64,000 bases of DNA from Streptomyces sp. XD-27 (lineage in GTDB: Bacteria > Actinomycetota > Actinomycetes > Streptomycetales > Streptomycetaceae). Location of the stretch: positions 1,736,001 to 1,800,000 of the forward strand of contig NZ_CP130713.1 in assembly GCF_030553055.1 (NCBI RefSeq), given 5' to 3'. Numbering within the stretch: the first letter of the stretch is position 1; each line of letters opens with the position of its first letter. Below the pieces are notes generated by a model, which did not search any database, was not told the DNA's origin, and worked only from the letters and a program-made list of their open reading frames with translations. Shown here piece by piece: positions 21,214 to 28,374 of this stretch. The translations under genes and the position numbers were made by a program.

Positions 21214-21930
21214 TCACAGTTCGGGGCGGGTGATCGTGAAGCGGGCGTTGACGTGGGCGTGCACGGTTTGGCGCTGGGGTTCGAGGTCGAGGGCGGGTGG
21301 GGTGTCGGGGGCTGCTCCGCCTGCGGGGCCGCGCATGCGTGCTCCGCCTGGTCGCCCGAAGCCGGTGGGGGTGTCCGCTTGGTTGTCGGTGAGTTCGGTC
21401 AGGGCGACGAGGCGGGCGTCGAGTGCTTCGGCGTATTCGCGGGCGCGCCGGACGGCTTCTCGTACTGCTTTCTGGCGGACTTCGCGGTGGGCGGGGGATG
21501 TGGCGCGCAGTGCCCACCAGGGGCCGTCGACGTGGGTGAGGTCCTGGTCGGCGAGGCGGGTGGTGAGTTCGCCGAGGATGGTGAAGTCGGTGACGACGGC
21601 GGTGGTGTGGACGGTGCCGTGGTAGGCGCGTATGCGTTCGTTGCGGCCTTTTTGGGTGAGTTGTGGGGTGAGGGTGAAGCCGCTGGTCGCGAGTTTTTCT
21701 ATGGCTTGGCCGTAGGACTTGAGGAGTTCGAGGGTGTGCTGGTTGCGGCGGGTGAGGTCTTCGAGGGTGGTGCGGCGGTCGGTGCCGCGGGCGGTGACGG
21801 TGATCCTGAGGCGGGCGATGTCGGGGTCGACTTCGAGGCGTGCTTCGCCGCGGACGGTGAGGTGGGGGGTGTCGGGGGTGCCGTAGGGCTGGTGGGTGGG
21901 GGTGTCGGTGGGGTGGGGTTGCTGGTGCAT
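21214..21930 (-). CDS. SIMPL (DUF541) domain protein
   Basis: 238 residues from ATG 21930, which follows AGGAG ten bases upstream. An alternative ATG at 21975 overlaps the Nudix stop as ATGA but has no ribosome site. The SIMPL domain (~28-230) begins LTVRGEARLEVDPDIARLRI and continues with RRTTLEDLTRRNQHTLE and REAVRRAREYAEAL. No signal peptide or transmembrane segment is visible, so it is cytoplasmic unless exported by another route. A Gly/Arg/Pro-rich loop (~185-205) interrupts the domain near its end. Biochemical function of the family in actinobacteria unknown. Translated just after the Nudix gene, 41 bp apart. Confidence 0.83.
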   Translation of the reverse strand: MHQQPHPTDTPTHQPYGTPDTPHLTVRGEARLEVDPDIARLRITVTARGTDRRTTLEDLTRRNQHTLELLKSYGQAIEKLATSGFTLTPQLTQKGRNERIRAYHGTVHTTAVVTDFTILGELTTRLADQDLTHVDGPWWALRATSPAHREVRQKAVREAVRRAREYAEALDARLVALTELTDNQADTPTGFGRPGGARMRGPAGGAAPDTPPALDLEPQRQTVHAHVNARFTITRPEL

Positions 21931-21971
21931 GGGGTGGCGGCTCCTGGTTCGGGTGGTGGTGTCGTGGGGGT

Positions 21972-22421
21972 TCATGGGGTGGTGCGGCCGTGTGGTGGGC
22001 GTTCGGTGTGCAGTGCGAGGGCGATGTCGACGAGGCCGACGCGGGGTAGTGCGGGGATGCGGTCGAGGTCGATCCATTCGGCGCGGTCGGTGGAGCCGTT
22101 GGTTTCGTGGCGGAGTTCGCCGCCGGTGACGTGGGCGGCGTAGATGATGCGGAGTCCGTGGAAGTCGGTGCGGCCGCGGCCGCGGCGTGCGTAGTTGCGG
22201 CGGGTGGAGTCCATGCCGAGGAGTCGGTCGATGGTGATGGTGTAGCCGGTTTCTTCTGCTGCTTCGCGTATGGCCGCGTCGTAGGGGTCTTCGCCGTGCT
22301 CGATGCCGCCGCCGGGCATGGTCCATCGCTTGCCGTCGGGGCCGATCCAGCGGGCGAGGAGGACTTTTCCGTCGCGGATGCAGACGGCGTAGGCGGCGAC
22401 GCGGAGCACGTGGTGGGTCAT
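21972..22421 (-). CDS. Nudix hydrolase
   Basis: 149 residues from ATG 22421; an in-frame TTG at 22445 is possible because AAAGG lies ten bases before it. The Nudix box is complete: GGIEHGEDPYDAAIREAAEETGY fits GX5EX7REUXEEXGU (shown here as two parts, GGIEHGE and REAAEETGY). It should hydrolyse a nucleoside diphosphate linked to another group in a metal-dependent way; the substrate cannot be inferred. Divergent from the 5'-nucleotidase gene, sharing a 112-bp promoter region, and upstream of the SIMPL gene on the same strand. Confidence 0.88.
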   Translation of the reverse strand: MTHHVLRVAAYAVCIRDGKVLLARWIGPDGKRWTMPGGGIEHGEDPYDAAIREAAEETGYTITIDRLLGMDSTRRNYARRGRGRTDFHGLRIIYAAHVTGGELRHETNGSTDRAEWIDLDRIPALPRVGLVDIALALHTERPPHGRTTP

Positions 22422-22533
22422 CGTTTCAGCATGACCGCGTAGCAACCTGATCGAAACCTTTCGGGACTGTTGGTGTTCGTCACTCTTGAGTCAGAATCTA
22501 CGCGCGTTGTGACCAATTTCAGGGGAGAATCGA

Positions 22534-24330
22534 ATGCCGCTTGATCGAAGGACGTTCCTGGGTCGTTCCGCCGCCACTGGTGCGGGTGTTGCGCTGGCGG
22601 GGGCGGCGGCCGCGCCCGCCGAGGCACACGGGCCCGGTCGCCCGGACCGAAAGCGGTACTCCTTCACCGTGATGGGCACCACGGATCTGCACGGAAACGT
22701 GTTCAACTGGGACTACTTCACCGACAAGGAGTTCGACGACAAGGCCCACAACGATGTGGGGCTGGCGAAGATCTCGACGCTGGTGGAGCGGGTGCGGCGG
22801 GAGAAGGGACGGTGTCACACCCTCCTCATCGACGCGGGCGACACGATCCAGGGCACCCAGCTGTCGTACTACTACGCCAAGGTGGACCCGATCACGGGCG
22901 AGGACGGCCCGGTGCATCCGATGGCCCAGGCGATGAACGCGATCGGGTATGACGCGGCGGCGCTGGGCAACCACGAGTTCAACTACGGCATCCCGGTGCT
23001 GCGGAAGTTCCAGGAGCAGTGCGACTTTCCGCTTCTGGGTGCCAACGCGCTGGACGCGAAGACGCTTCGTCCCGCCTTCCCGCCGTACTGGATGACGCGG
23101 CTGCGCACCCCGTGCGGCCGGGAGGTGAAGGTGGCTGTGCTGGGGTTGACGAACCCGGGCATCGCGATCTGGGACAAGGCCCATGTGCAGGGGAAGATGA
23201 CGTTCCCCGGGCTGGAGGAGCAGGCCGCGAAGTGGGTGCCGAAGTTGCGGTCGATGGGGGCGGACGTGGTGATCGTGTCCGCGCACTCGGGCAGCAGCGG
23301 CACGTCTTCTTACGGTGATCAGCTTCCGTACATCGAGAACGCGGCGGCTCTGGTCGCCGAGCAGGTGCCGGGCATCGACGCGATTCTGGTGGGGCACGCG
23401 CACACGGAGATCCCCGAGTACCGGGTGACGAACAAGGAGACCGGCAAGCAGGTCGTGCTGTCGGAGCCGCTGAAGTGGGGGCAGCGGCTGACGCTGTTCG
23501 ACTTCGAGCTGGTCTGGGCCAAGGGCCGCTGGAGTGTGGAGTCGGTGTCGGCGAAGGTGCTGAACTCCAATGAGGTCCCGGAGGACCCGGAGATCGTCGG
23601 GCTGCTCGGGGATGAGCACAAGAAGGTCGTGGAGTACGTCAACCAGGTCATTGGCACCTCCACGGCGGCGATGGCGGCCGCCGAGGCGCCGTACAAGGAC
23701 TCCGCGATCATCGACTTCATCAACCACGTCCAGGCGGAGACGGTGAAGGGGGCGCTGGCGGGGACGGAGTACGCGGCACTGCCGGTGCTCTCTCAGGCGT
23801 CGTGTTTCTCGCGTACGGCGGCGGTCCCGGCGGGCGAGGTGACGATCCGGGAGGTGGCGGGGCTGTATCCGTTCGAGAACACGCTGGAGGCGCGGGTGCT
23901 GACCGGCGCGCAGTTGAAGGACTATCTGGAGTTCTCGGCGCGGTACTACGTGCGGACTCCGGCGGGCGGGGAGGTCGATCCGGCGAAGCTGACGAACGCG
24001 GACACCATTCCGGACTACAACTACGACGTGGTGAGCGGTCTGGCGTATGAGATCGACGTCGCCAAGGAGCCGGGGGCGCGGATCACGAAGCTGTCCTTCG
24101 GCGGGAAGCCGGTGGACCCGGATGCGCGGTTCGTGCTGGCGGTGAACAACTACCGGGCGAGTGGCGGCGGCAACTTCCCGCATGTGGCGGCGGCCAAGCA
24201 GGTGTGGGCCAACTCGGACGAGATCCGCAACACGATCATCGGGTGGGTGAAGGCGAAGGGGACGATCGACGTGGCGGCGTTCGCGTCGGTGGACTGGAAG
24301 CTGACGCGGGACGGCGCGCCGATCTTCTGA
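22534..24330 (+). CDS. Tat-exported 5'-nucleotidase / metallophosphoesterase
   Basis: 598 residues from ATG 22534, preceded by GGGGAGAATCGA. Twin-arginine signal (DRRTFLGRSAATG, ~4-16) with an Ala-rich cleavage region near AEAHG. The calcineurin-like metallophosphatase domain (~42-330) shows GTTDLHGN, DAGDTIQG, GNHEFNYG, VSAHSG and GHAHTEIP, the dinuclear metal ligands. The 5_nucleotid_C domain (~370-560) includes YPFENTLEARVLTG and NNYRASGGGNFPH. It should dephosphorylate extracellular nucleotides or 2',3'-cyclic nucleotides, supplying phosphate and nucleosides outside the cell. No wall anchor or transmembrane helix follows, so it is likely released. Confidence 0.93.
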   Translation: MPLDRRTFLGRSAATGAGVALAGAAAAPAEAHGPGRPDRKRYSFTVMGTTDLHGNVFNWDYFTDKEFDDKAHNDVGLAKISTLVERVRREKGRCHTLLIDAGDTIQGTQLSYYYAKVDPITGEDGPVHPMAQAMNAIGYDAAALGNHEFNYGIPVLRKFQEQCDFPLLGANALDAKTLRPAFPPYWMTRLRTPCGREVKVAVLGLTNPGIAIWDKAHVQGKMTFPGLEEQAAKWVPKLRSMGADVVIVSAHSGSSGTSSYGDQLPYIENAAALVAEQVPGIDAILVGHAHTEIPEYRVTNKETGKQVVLSEPLKWGQRLTLFDFELVWAKGRWSVESVSAKVLNSNEVPEDPEIVGLLGDEHKKVVEYVNQVIGTSTAAMAAAEAPYKDSAIIDFINHVQAETVKGALAGTEYAALPVLSQASCFSRTAAVPAGEVTIREVAGLYPFENTLEARVLTGAQLKDYLEFSARYYVRTPAGGEVDPAKLTNADTIPDYNYDVVSGLAYEIDVAKEPGARITKLSFGGKPVDPDARFVLAVNNYRASGGGNFPHVAAAKQVWANSDEIRNTIIGWVKAKGTIDVAAFASVDWKLTRDGAPIF

Positions 24331-24393
24331 TAATCGACCCACCCCTGTGGATAACGGCGGGCGGGTCCCTGCCGGGTTCGGCACACTGGCGGC

Positions 24394-24846
24394 ATGAACG
24401 AAGAGCTCACCACCGCGCTGAAACCCGTGCTGCGGGACCTGTCCGCTACGTGTGCCGTTCAACCGAAGGTCACCGAAGAGGTGTACCACGGTGAGGAGCA
24501 CATCGTGCTCTACGAACGGGACGGCAGCGGCACGGGCATCGGGCTGTGGCTGGGCCGGAACCACGCCGAGCGCATCGCGCACATCGCCGACCAGATACAG
24601 GACTGGGCGGTGGAGGCACTGTGCGCGGCGCTCAAGCCCGCCGTATGGCCCGAGTGCCCCACCCACCCCGACTCGCATCCGCTCCAGCCCGAGGTCAAGG
24701 GCGGGATAGCGGTGTGGTCATGTCCGCATACGCGCCAGACGGTCTCGCTGATCGGGGAGCTTCCCCGGCCCCGGCCGCGGGTCGAGTCCGAAGGTCGTGA
24801 ACGCGGTCCGCGCCGGAAGCGGGAACGTCGTCGTGCCCGTGAGTGA
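24394..24846 (+). CDS. Conserved-looking hypothetical protein
   Basis: 150 residues, ATG 24394, 63 bp after the 5'-nucleotidase stop. Residues ~1-85 look folded and helical (HIADQIQDWAVEALCAAL), then WPECPTHPDSHPL and VWSCPHTRQTV supply two Cys and several His in zinc-ribbon-like spacing (a guess). The last ~25 residues are an Arg/Glu-rich tail. That tail lies in a 129-bp stretch that also codes, antisense, for the end of the N-hydroxylase gene. I recognise no named family. Confidence 0.65.
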   Translation: MNEELTTALKPVLRDLSATCAVQPKVTEEVYHGEEHIVLYERDGSGTGIGLWLGRNHAERIAHIADQIQDWAVEALCAALKPAVWPECPTHPDSHPLQPEVKGGIAVWSCPHTRQTVSLIGELPRPRPRVESEGRERGPRRKRERRRARE

Positions 24847-26123
24847 GTTGAGGATGACGGCGCTGCGCCATGCGGCCAACCCCAGGTCGGGGGCGCCCAC
24901 GCCGTGGGTGTGGCGCTCGGCGTTCTGTACGTAGACCGAGCCGGTGACGCTGGGGTCGAGGATGAGCCGGTGGTGCTCGTCGATGCGCGGTCGTTCGGCG
25001 GCGTCGCGCCGGATGTAGGGGGCGAGGGCGGCGAGCAGGGTGTCGACGCTGCGCTCGCGGTAGCCGGTGGCCAGTACCACGGCGTCGGTGGTCAGTCGGC
25101 TGCGGGTGCCTTGCTGGGTGTGTTCCAGGTGGAGTTCGACGCGGGTGGCGGCGACGCGGCCGGCGGTGCGCACGGTGACACCGGGGGTGAGTACGGCGTC
25201 GGGCCAGCCGCCGTGCAGGGTGCGCCGGTACAGCTCGTCGTGGATGGCGGCGATGGTCTCGTGGTCGATGCCCTTGTACAGCTGCCACTGACCGGGCAGG
25301 AGTTGGTCGCGGACCGGTTCGGGCAGGGCGTGGAAGTAGCGGGCGTAGTCGGGGGTGAACTGTTCGAGCCCGAGTTTGCTGTACTCCATGGGGGCGAAGG
25401 CGGGGGTGCGGGCCAGCCAGTGCAGTCTCTCCGCGCCGTGCGGCCGGTTGCGCAGCAAGTCGAGGAAGACCTCCGCGCCCGACTGGCCGGAGCCCACGAC
25501 GGTGACGTGTCCGGCGGCGAGCAACTGCGGTCGGTGGTCGAGGTAGTCGGCGGAGTGCCACAGCGGTACGTCGGGGTGTGGGCGAGGGGGCGCAGCGGGG
25601 CCGGGATGTGGGGGGCGGTGCCGACGCCGAGGACGAGGTGGCGGGCGTAGGTGCGGCCGAGGGTGTGGGTTTCGCCGGTGGTGGCGAGCTGGGTGTAGTC
25701 GATTTCGAACAGGGCGCGTTCGGGGTTCCAGCGGACGCCGTCGATCTGGTGGCTGAAGTGCAGGTCGGGGAGTTGTTCGCTGACCCAGCGGCAGTAGGCG
25801 TCGTATTCGGCGCGGTGGAGGTGGAATCGCTCGGTGAAGTAGAAGGGGAAGAGCCGGTCGCGGGCTTTGAGGTAGTTGAGGAAGGACCAGGGGCTGGTGG
25901 GGTCGGCGAGGGTGACCAGGTCGGCGAGGAAGGGGACTTGGAGGGTGGTGCCTTCGATCATCAGTCCGGGGTGCCAGTGGAAGGCGGGGCGCTGTTCGTA
26001 GAAGGCGGTGCGCAGGCCGGGGATGCCGTGGGCGAGGGCGGCGAGGGAGAGGTTGAAGGGGCCGATTCCGATGCCCGCGAGGTCGAGCGGCTGGTCGGGG
26101 TTGGGGGTGGGATCGGGTGTCAT
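24718..26123 (-). pseudogene. Lysine/ornithine N-monooxygenase (SidA/IucD family), broken by one base
   Basis: If one base is restored near 25575 the product is 468 residues. The N-terminal piece (from ATG 26123) has LDLAGIGIGPFNLSLAAL (FAD site) and LQVPFLADLVTLADPTSPWS; it loses frame after APLRPLAHTP. The other frame continues DVPLWHSADYLDHRPQLL, VVGSGQSGAEVFLDLL (NADPH site), EYSKLGLEQFTPDYARYF and the ATGYRERSV motif. The family N-hydroxylates the terminal amine of lysine, ornithine or cadaverine for hydroxamate siderophores. ATG 26123 overlaps the decarboxylase stop (ATGA), so translation is coupled. The break is one missing base in CCCCG; it may be real or a base-calling error. Confidence 0.85.
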
Positions 26124-27517
26124 CGGGCCGTACTGCCTTCCACGAGGTCTAACAGGGTGTGCAGGTCGCCGGGGCGGGTGTGGGGGTTGAGGAGGGTGGC
26201 TTTGAGCCAGAGTCCTTCGCTGGTGGTGGCGCGGCCGAGGACGGCGTGGCCGTGGTGCAGCAGGGTGCGGCGGATGTCGGCGACGGTGGTGTCGTCCGCT
26301 CCGGTGGGGCGGAACAGGACGGTGCTGATGGTGGGGCGGGCCTGGAGTTCGAGGCCGGGGCGGGCTTCGATGAGGTCGGCCAGGTGGTGGGCGGTGGCGC
26401 AGACCTGGTCGACGAGGGCGCCGAGTCCGGTGCGGCCGAGTGCGCGCAGGGTGACGGCGATCTTGAGGATGTCGGGGCGTCGGGTGGTGCGTAGGGAGCG
26501 GCCGAGGAGGTCGGGGTATCCGGCGTCGGTGTCGTCGTCGGCGTTGAGGTAGTCGGCCTGGTGGGCGAGGGGGGCGAGTTGGGTGGTGTCGGGGACGGTG
26601 AGGAGTCCTGCGGCGACGGGCTGCCAGCCGAGTTTGTGGAGGTCGAGGGTGACGGTGCGGGCCCGGTCCAGGCCTGCGACGCGGGTTCGGTGGGTGTCGC
26701 TGAACAGCAGCGGGCCGCCGTAGGAGGCGTCGACGTGCAGGTCGGTCGCGTGTGCGGCGCAGATGTCGGCGAGTTCCGGGAGGGGGTCGATGGCGCCGGT
26801 GTCGGTGGTGCCTGCGGTGGCGACGACGAGGGTGGGGGTGTCGGGCGTTGCGCTGAGTGCGGTGTGCAGGCGGTGGGGGTCGAGGAGTCCGGCGGGGGTG
26901 GGGAGGGTGAGGGGGGCGGGGAGGCCCAGGAGCCAGGCGGCGCGGTGGATGCTGTGGTGGGCGTTGGCGCCGCAGACGATGTGCAGGGGGCCGGCGGCGG
27001 CTTCGCGGGCGAGGAGCACGGCGAGCTGGTTGGACTCGGTGCCGCCGGTGGTGACCAGGGCGTCGGGGTCGGCGGCGCCCGGGTGGACGAGGGCGGCCAG
27101 GGCGCGGCAGGTGAGGGCTTCGAGTTCGGCGGCCGCGGGTGCCTGGTCCCAGGAGTCGAGGGAGGGGTTCAGGGCGCTGGCTGCGAGGTCGGCGGCGGTG
27201 GCCACAGCGAGCGGGGGGCAGTGCAGGTGGGCGGTGCAGTGCGGTTCCGCGGGGTCGGCGGCGCCCGCGGTCAGGGTGCGGACGAGGGTGTGCAGGGCGT
27301 CGCGGGCGCCGGTGCCGGTGGTGGGGAGGACGGGTTCGGCTGCGGCGCGGACGCGGCGGCTGACGGCGCCGGGTCCGCCGGGCGGCAGCGGGCCTGCCCG
27401 GTCGGTGGCGCCGGTGGCGAGGGCGTCGAGGACGATGTCGAGCATCGGGCGGAGCGCGCGCGGGCCGTCGGTGCCTCCGGCGAGGAGGTGGGCGGTCCCG
27501 GATGCGGGCACAGGCAT
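26120..27517 (-). CDS. PLP-dependent group II decarboxylase (diamine-forming type)
   Basis: 465 residues from ATG 27517, preceded by GAGGGGCACACCC. PLP fold type I: GGTESNQLAVLLARE, HHSIHRAAWLLGLP, LHVDASYGGP, and the PLP-binding Lys in LDLHKLGWQP. The family decarboxylates 2,4-diaminobutyrate, lysine, ornithine or aromatic amino acids. Coupling to an amine N-hydroxylase suggests production of cadaverine or putrescine for a hydroxamate siderophore, as DesA and DesB do in desferrioxamine synthesis (inference). No acyltransferase or NIS synthetase gene lies nearby. TTAGGT at 27557-27562, 40 bp upstream, resembles half of an iron-repressor box, but the other half is not conserved. Confidence 0.87.
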   Translation of the reverse strand: MPVPASGTAHLLAGGTDGPRALRPMLDIVLDALATGATDRAGPLPPGGPGAVSRRVRAAAEPVLPTTGTGARDALHTLVRTLTAGAADPAEPHCTAHLHCPPLAVATAADLAASALNPSLDSWDQAPAAAELEALTCRALAALVHPGAADPDALVTTGGTESNQLAVLLAREAAAGPLHIVCGANAHHSIHRAAWLLGLPAPLTLPTPAGLLDPHRLHTALSATPDTPTLVVATAGTTDTGAIDPLPELADICAAHATDLHVDASYGGPLLFSDTHRTRVAGLDRARTVTLDLHKLGWQPVAAGLLTVPDTTQLAPLAHQADYLNADDDTDAGYPDLLGRSLRTTRRPDILKIAVTLRALGRTGLGALVDQVCATAHHLADLIEARPGLELQARPTISTVLFRPTGADDTTVADIRRTLLHHGHAVLGRATTSEGLWLKATLLNPHTRPGDLHTLLDLVEGSTAR

Positions 27518-27679
27518 GGGTGTGCCCCTCGGGTCGAGGTCGGTACGGGAGGGCCGACCTAAGCTACTTGTCGGATGAGCGCCCAGGGCCTGCTGTCGGC
27601 TGGAGTCCACCCTTACGTGGTACGGCCGCTTGGCTCCCTGGCGTCGGTGTGGTCGCTTTGGCCCCGTACCCTGATGTGC

Positions 27680-28156
27680 ATGGAACTGTCCTTGGATATT
27701 GGCCCGCTTCAGCCCGAATGGCCGGACCTGGTGGTCGCGTTCGTCTCGTTCTCACTGGTCTTCGCTCTGCTCGCGGGGGTCCTCCTGCCGCGTATCGCGA
27801 AGGTGCTGCGGGAGCGCGAGGACGCGATCGAGGGGGTCGCGGATCGGGCCGGGGAGACGCGCGCGGAGGCCGAGCGTCTGCACGAGGAGTACCAGCGGCT
27901 GCTGGCCGAGGCCCGGCACGAGGCGGCGCGGCTGCGTCAGGAGTCGGCGGAGCAGGGCGCGGTGCTGCTGGCCGAGCTGCGCGCCGAGGGGCAGCGGCAG
28001 CGTGAGGAGATGGTCGCGGCGGCGCGTACGCAGCTGGACGCGGACCGGGCCCTGGCGGAGGCGTCGCTGAACCAGGAGATCGACGCGCTCGCGACGCAGC
28101 TCGCGGGCAAGATCGTCGGTGAGTCGCTGGACGAGTTCGCGCGCGAGCGCAGGTGA
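27680..28156 (+). CDS. Orphan F0F1 ATP synthase subunit b-like protein
   Basis: 158 residues from ATG 27680; ATG 27674 is equally possible and no ribosome site is evident. One N-terminal transmembrane segment (~13-35: LVVAFVSFSLVFALLAGVLL), then a long charged heptad-type coiled coil (~38-150: VLREREDAIEGVADRAGETR, RLRQESAEQGAVLLAELRAE). This is the AtpF layout, including the RE.D.I stator-helix start. No other ATP synthase gene is near. The complete atp operon of Streptomyces lies elsewhere, so this is an extra copy or a repurposed stator-like protein. Divergent from the decarboxylase gene; followed by a strong hairpin. Confidence 0.75.
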   Translation: MELSLDIGPLQPEWPDLVVAFVSFSLVFALLAGVLLPRIAKVLREREDAIEGVADRAGETRAEAERLHEEYQRLLAEARHEAARLRQESAEQGAVLLAELRAEGQRQREEMVAAARTQLDADRALAEASLNQEIDALATQLAGKIVGESLDEFARERR

Positions 28157-28188
28157 CGTCGGCGGCTCGTCGCCGCCGTGTGTGAAAC

Positions 28189-28229
28189 CGCTGAGGCGGC
28201 CCCGGTGTTCTGCCGGGGCCGCCTCAGCG
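28189..28229. terminator. Terminator after the AtpF-like gene
   Basis: Perfect 17-bp inverted repeat CGCTGAGGCGGCCCCGG / CCGGGGCCGCCTCAGCG with a 7-nt loop TGTTCTG, 33 bp past the AtpF-like stop. The following ~145 bp to the pepN stop contain nothing I can support. Confidence 0.9.
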
Positions 28230-28374
28230 TGTTCGGGCCGCGGCGCGCGGGTCCCGTGCTCGGTCTGCCCCGGGGTGCGTCGCCGTGTGGGGGCGGGCCG
28301 TGCGCTCCCCCGTTCTCAGGCTGTCCCGGGGGCCGCCTCGTCGTGTTCGGGACGGGTCGTGCGGTCTCCGGTGC

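Noticed and set aside
22446..22533. PHO-box-like repeats before the 5'-nucleotidase
   Set aside because: GTTCGTCACTC is followed by TTGAGTCAGAA, which does not match the second direct repeat of the Streptomyces PHO box.
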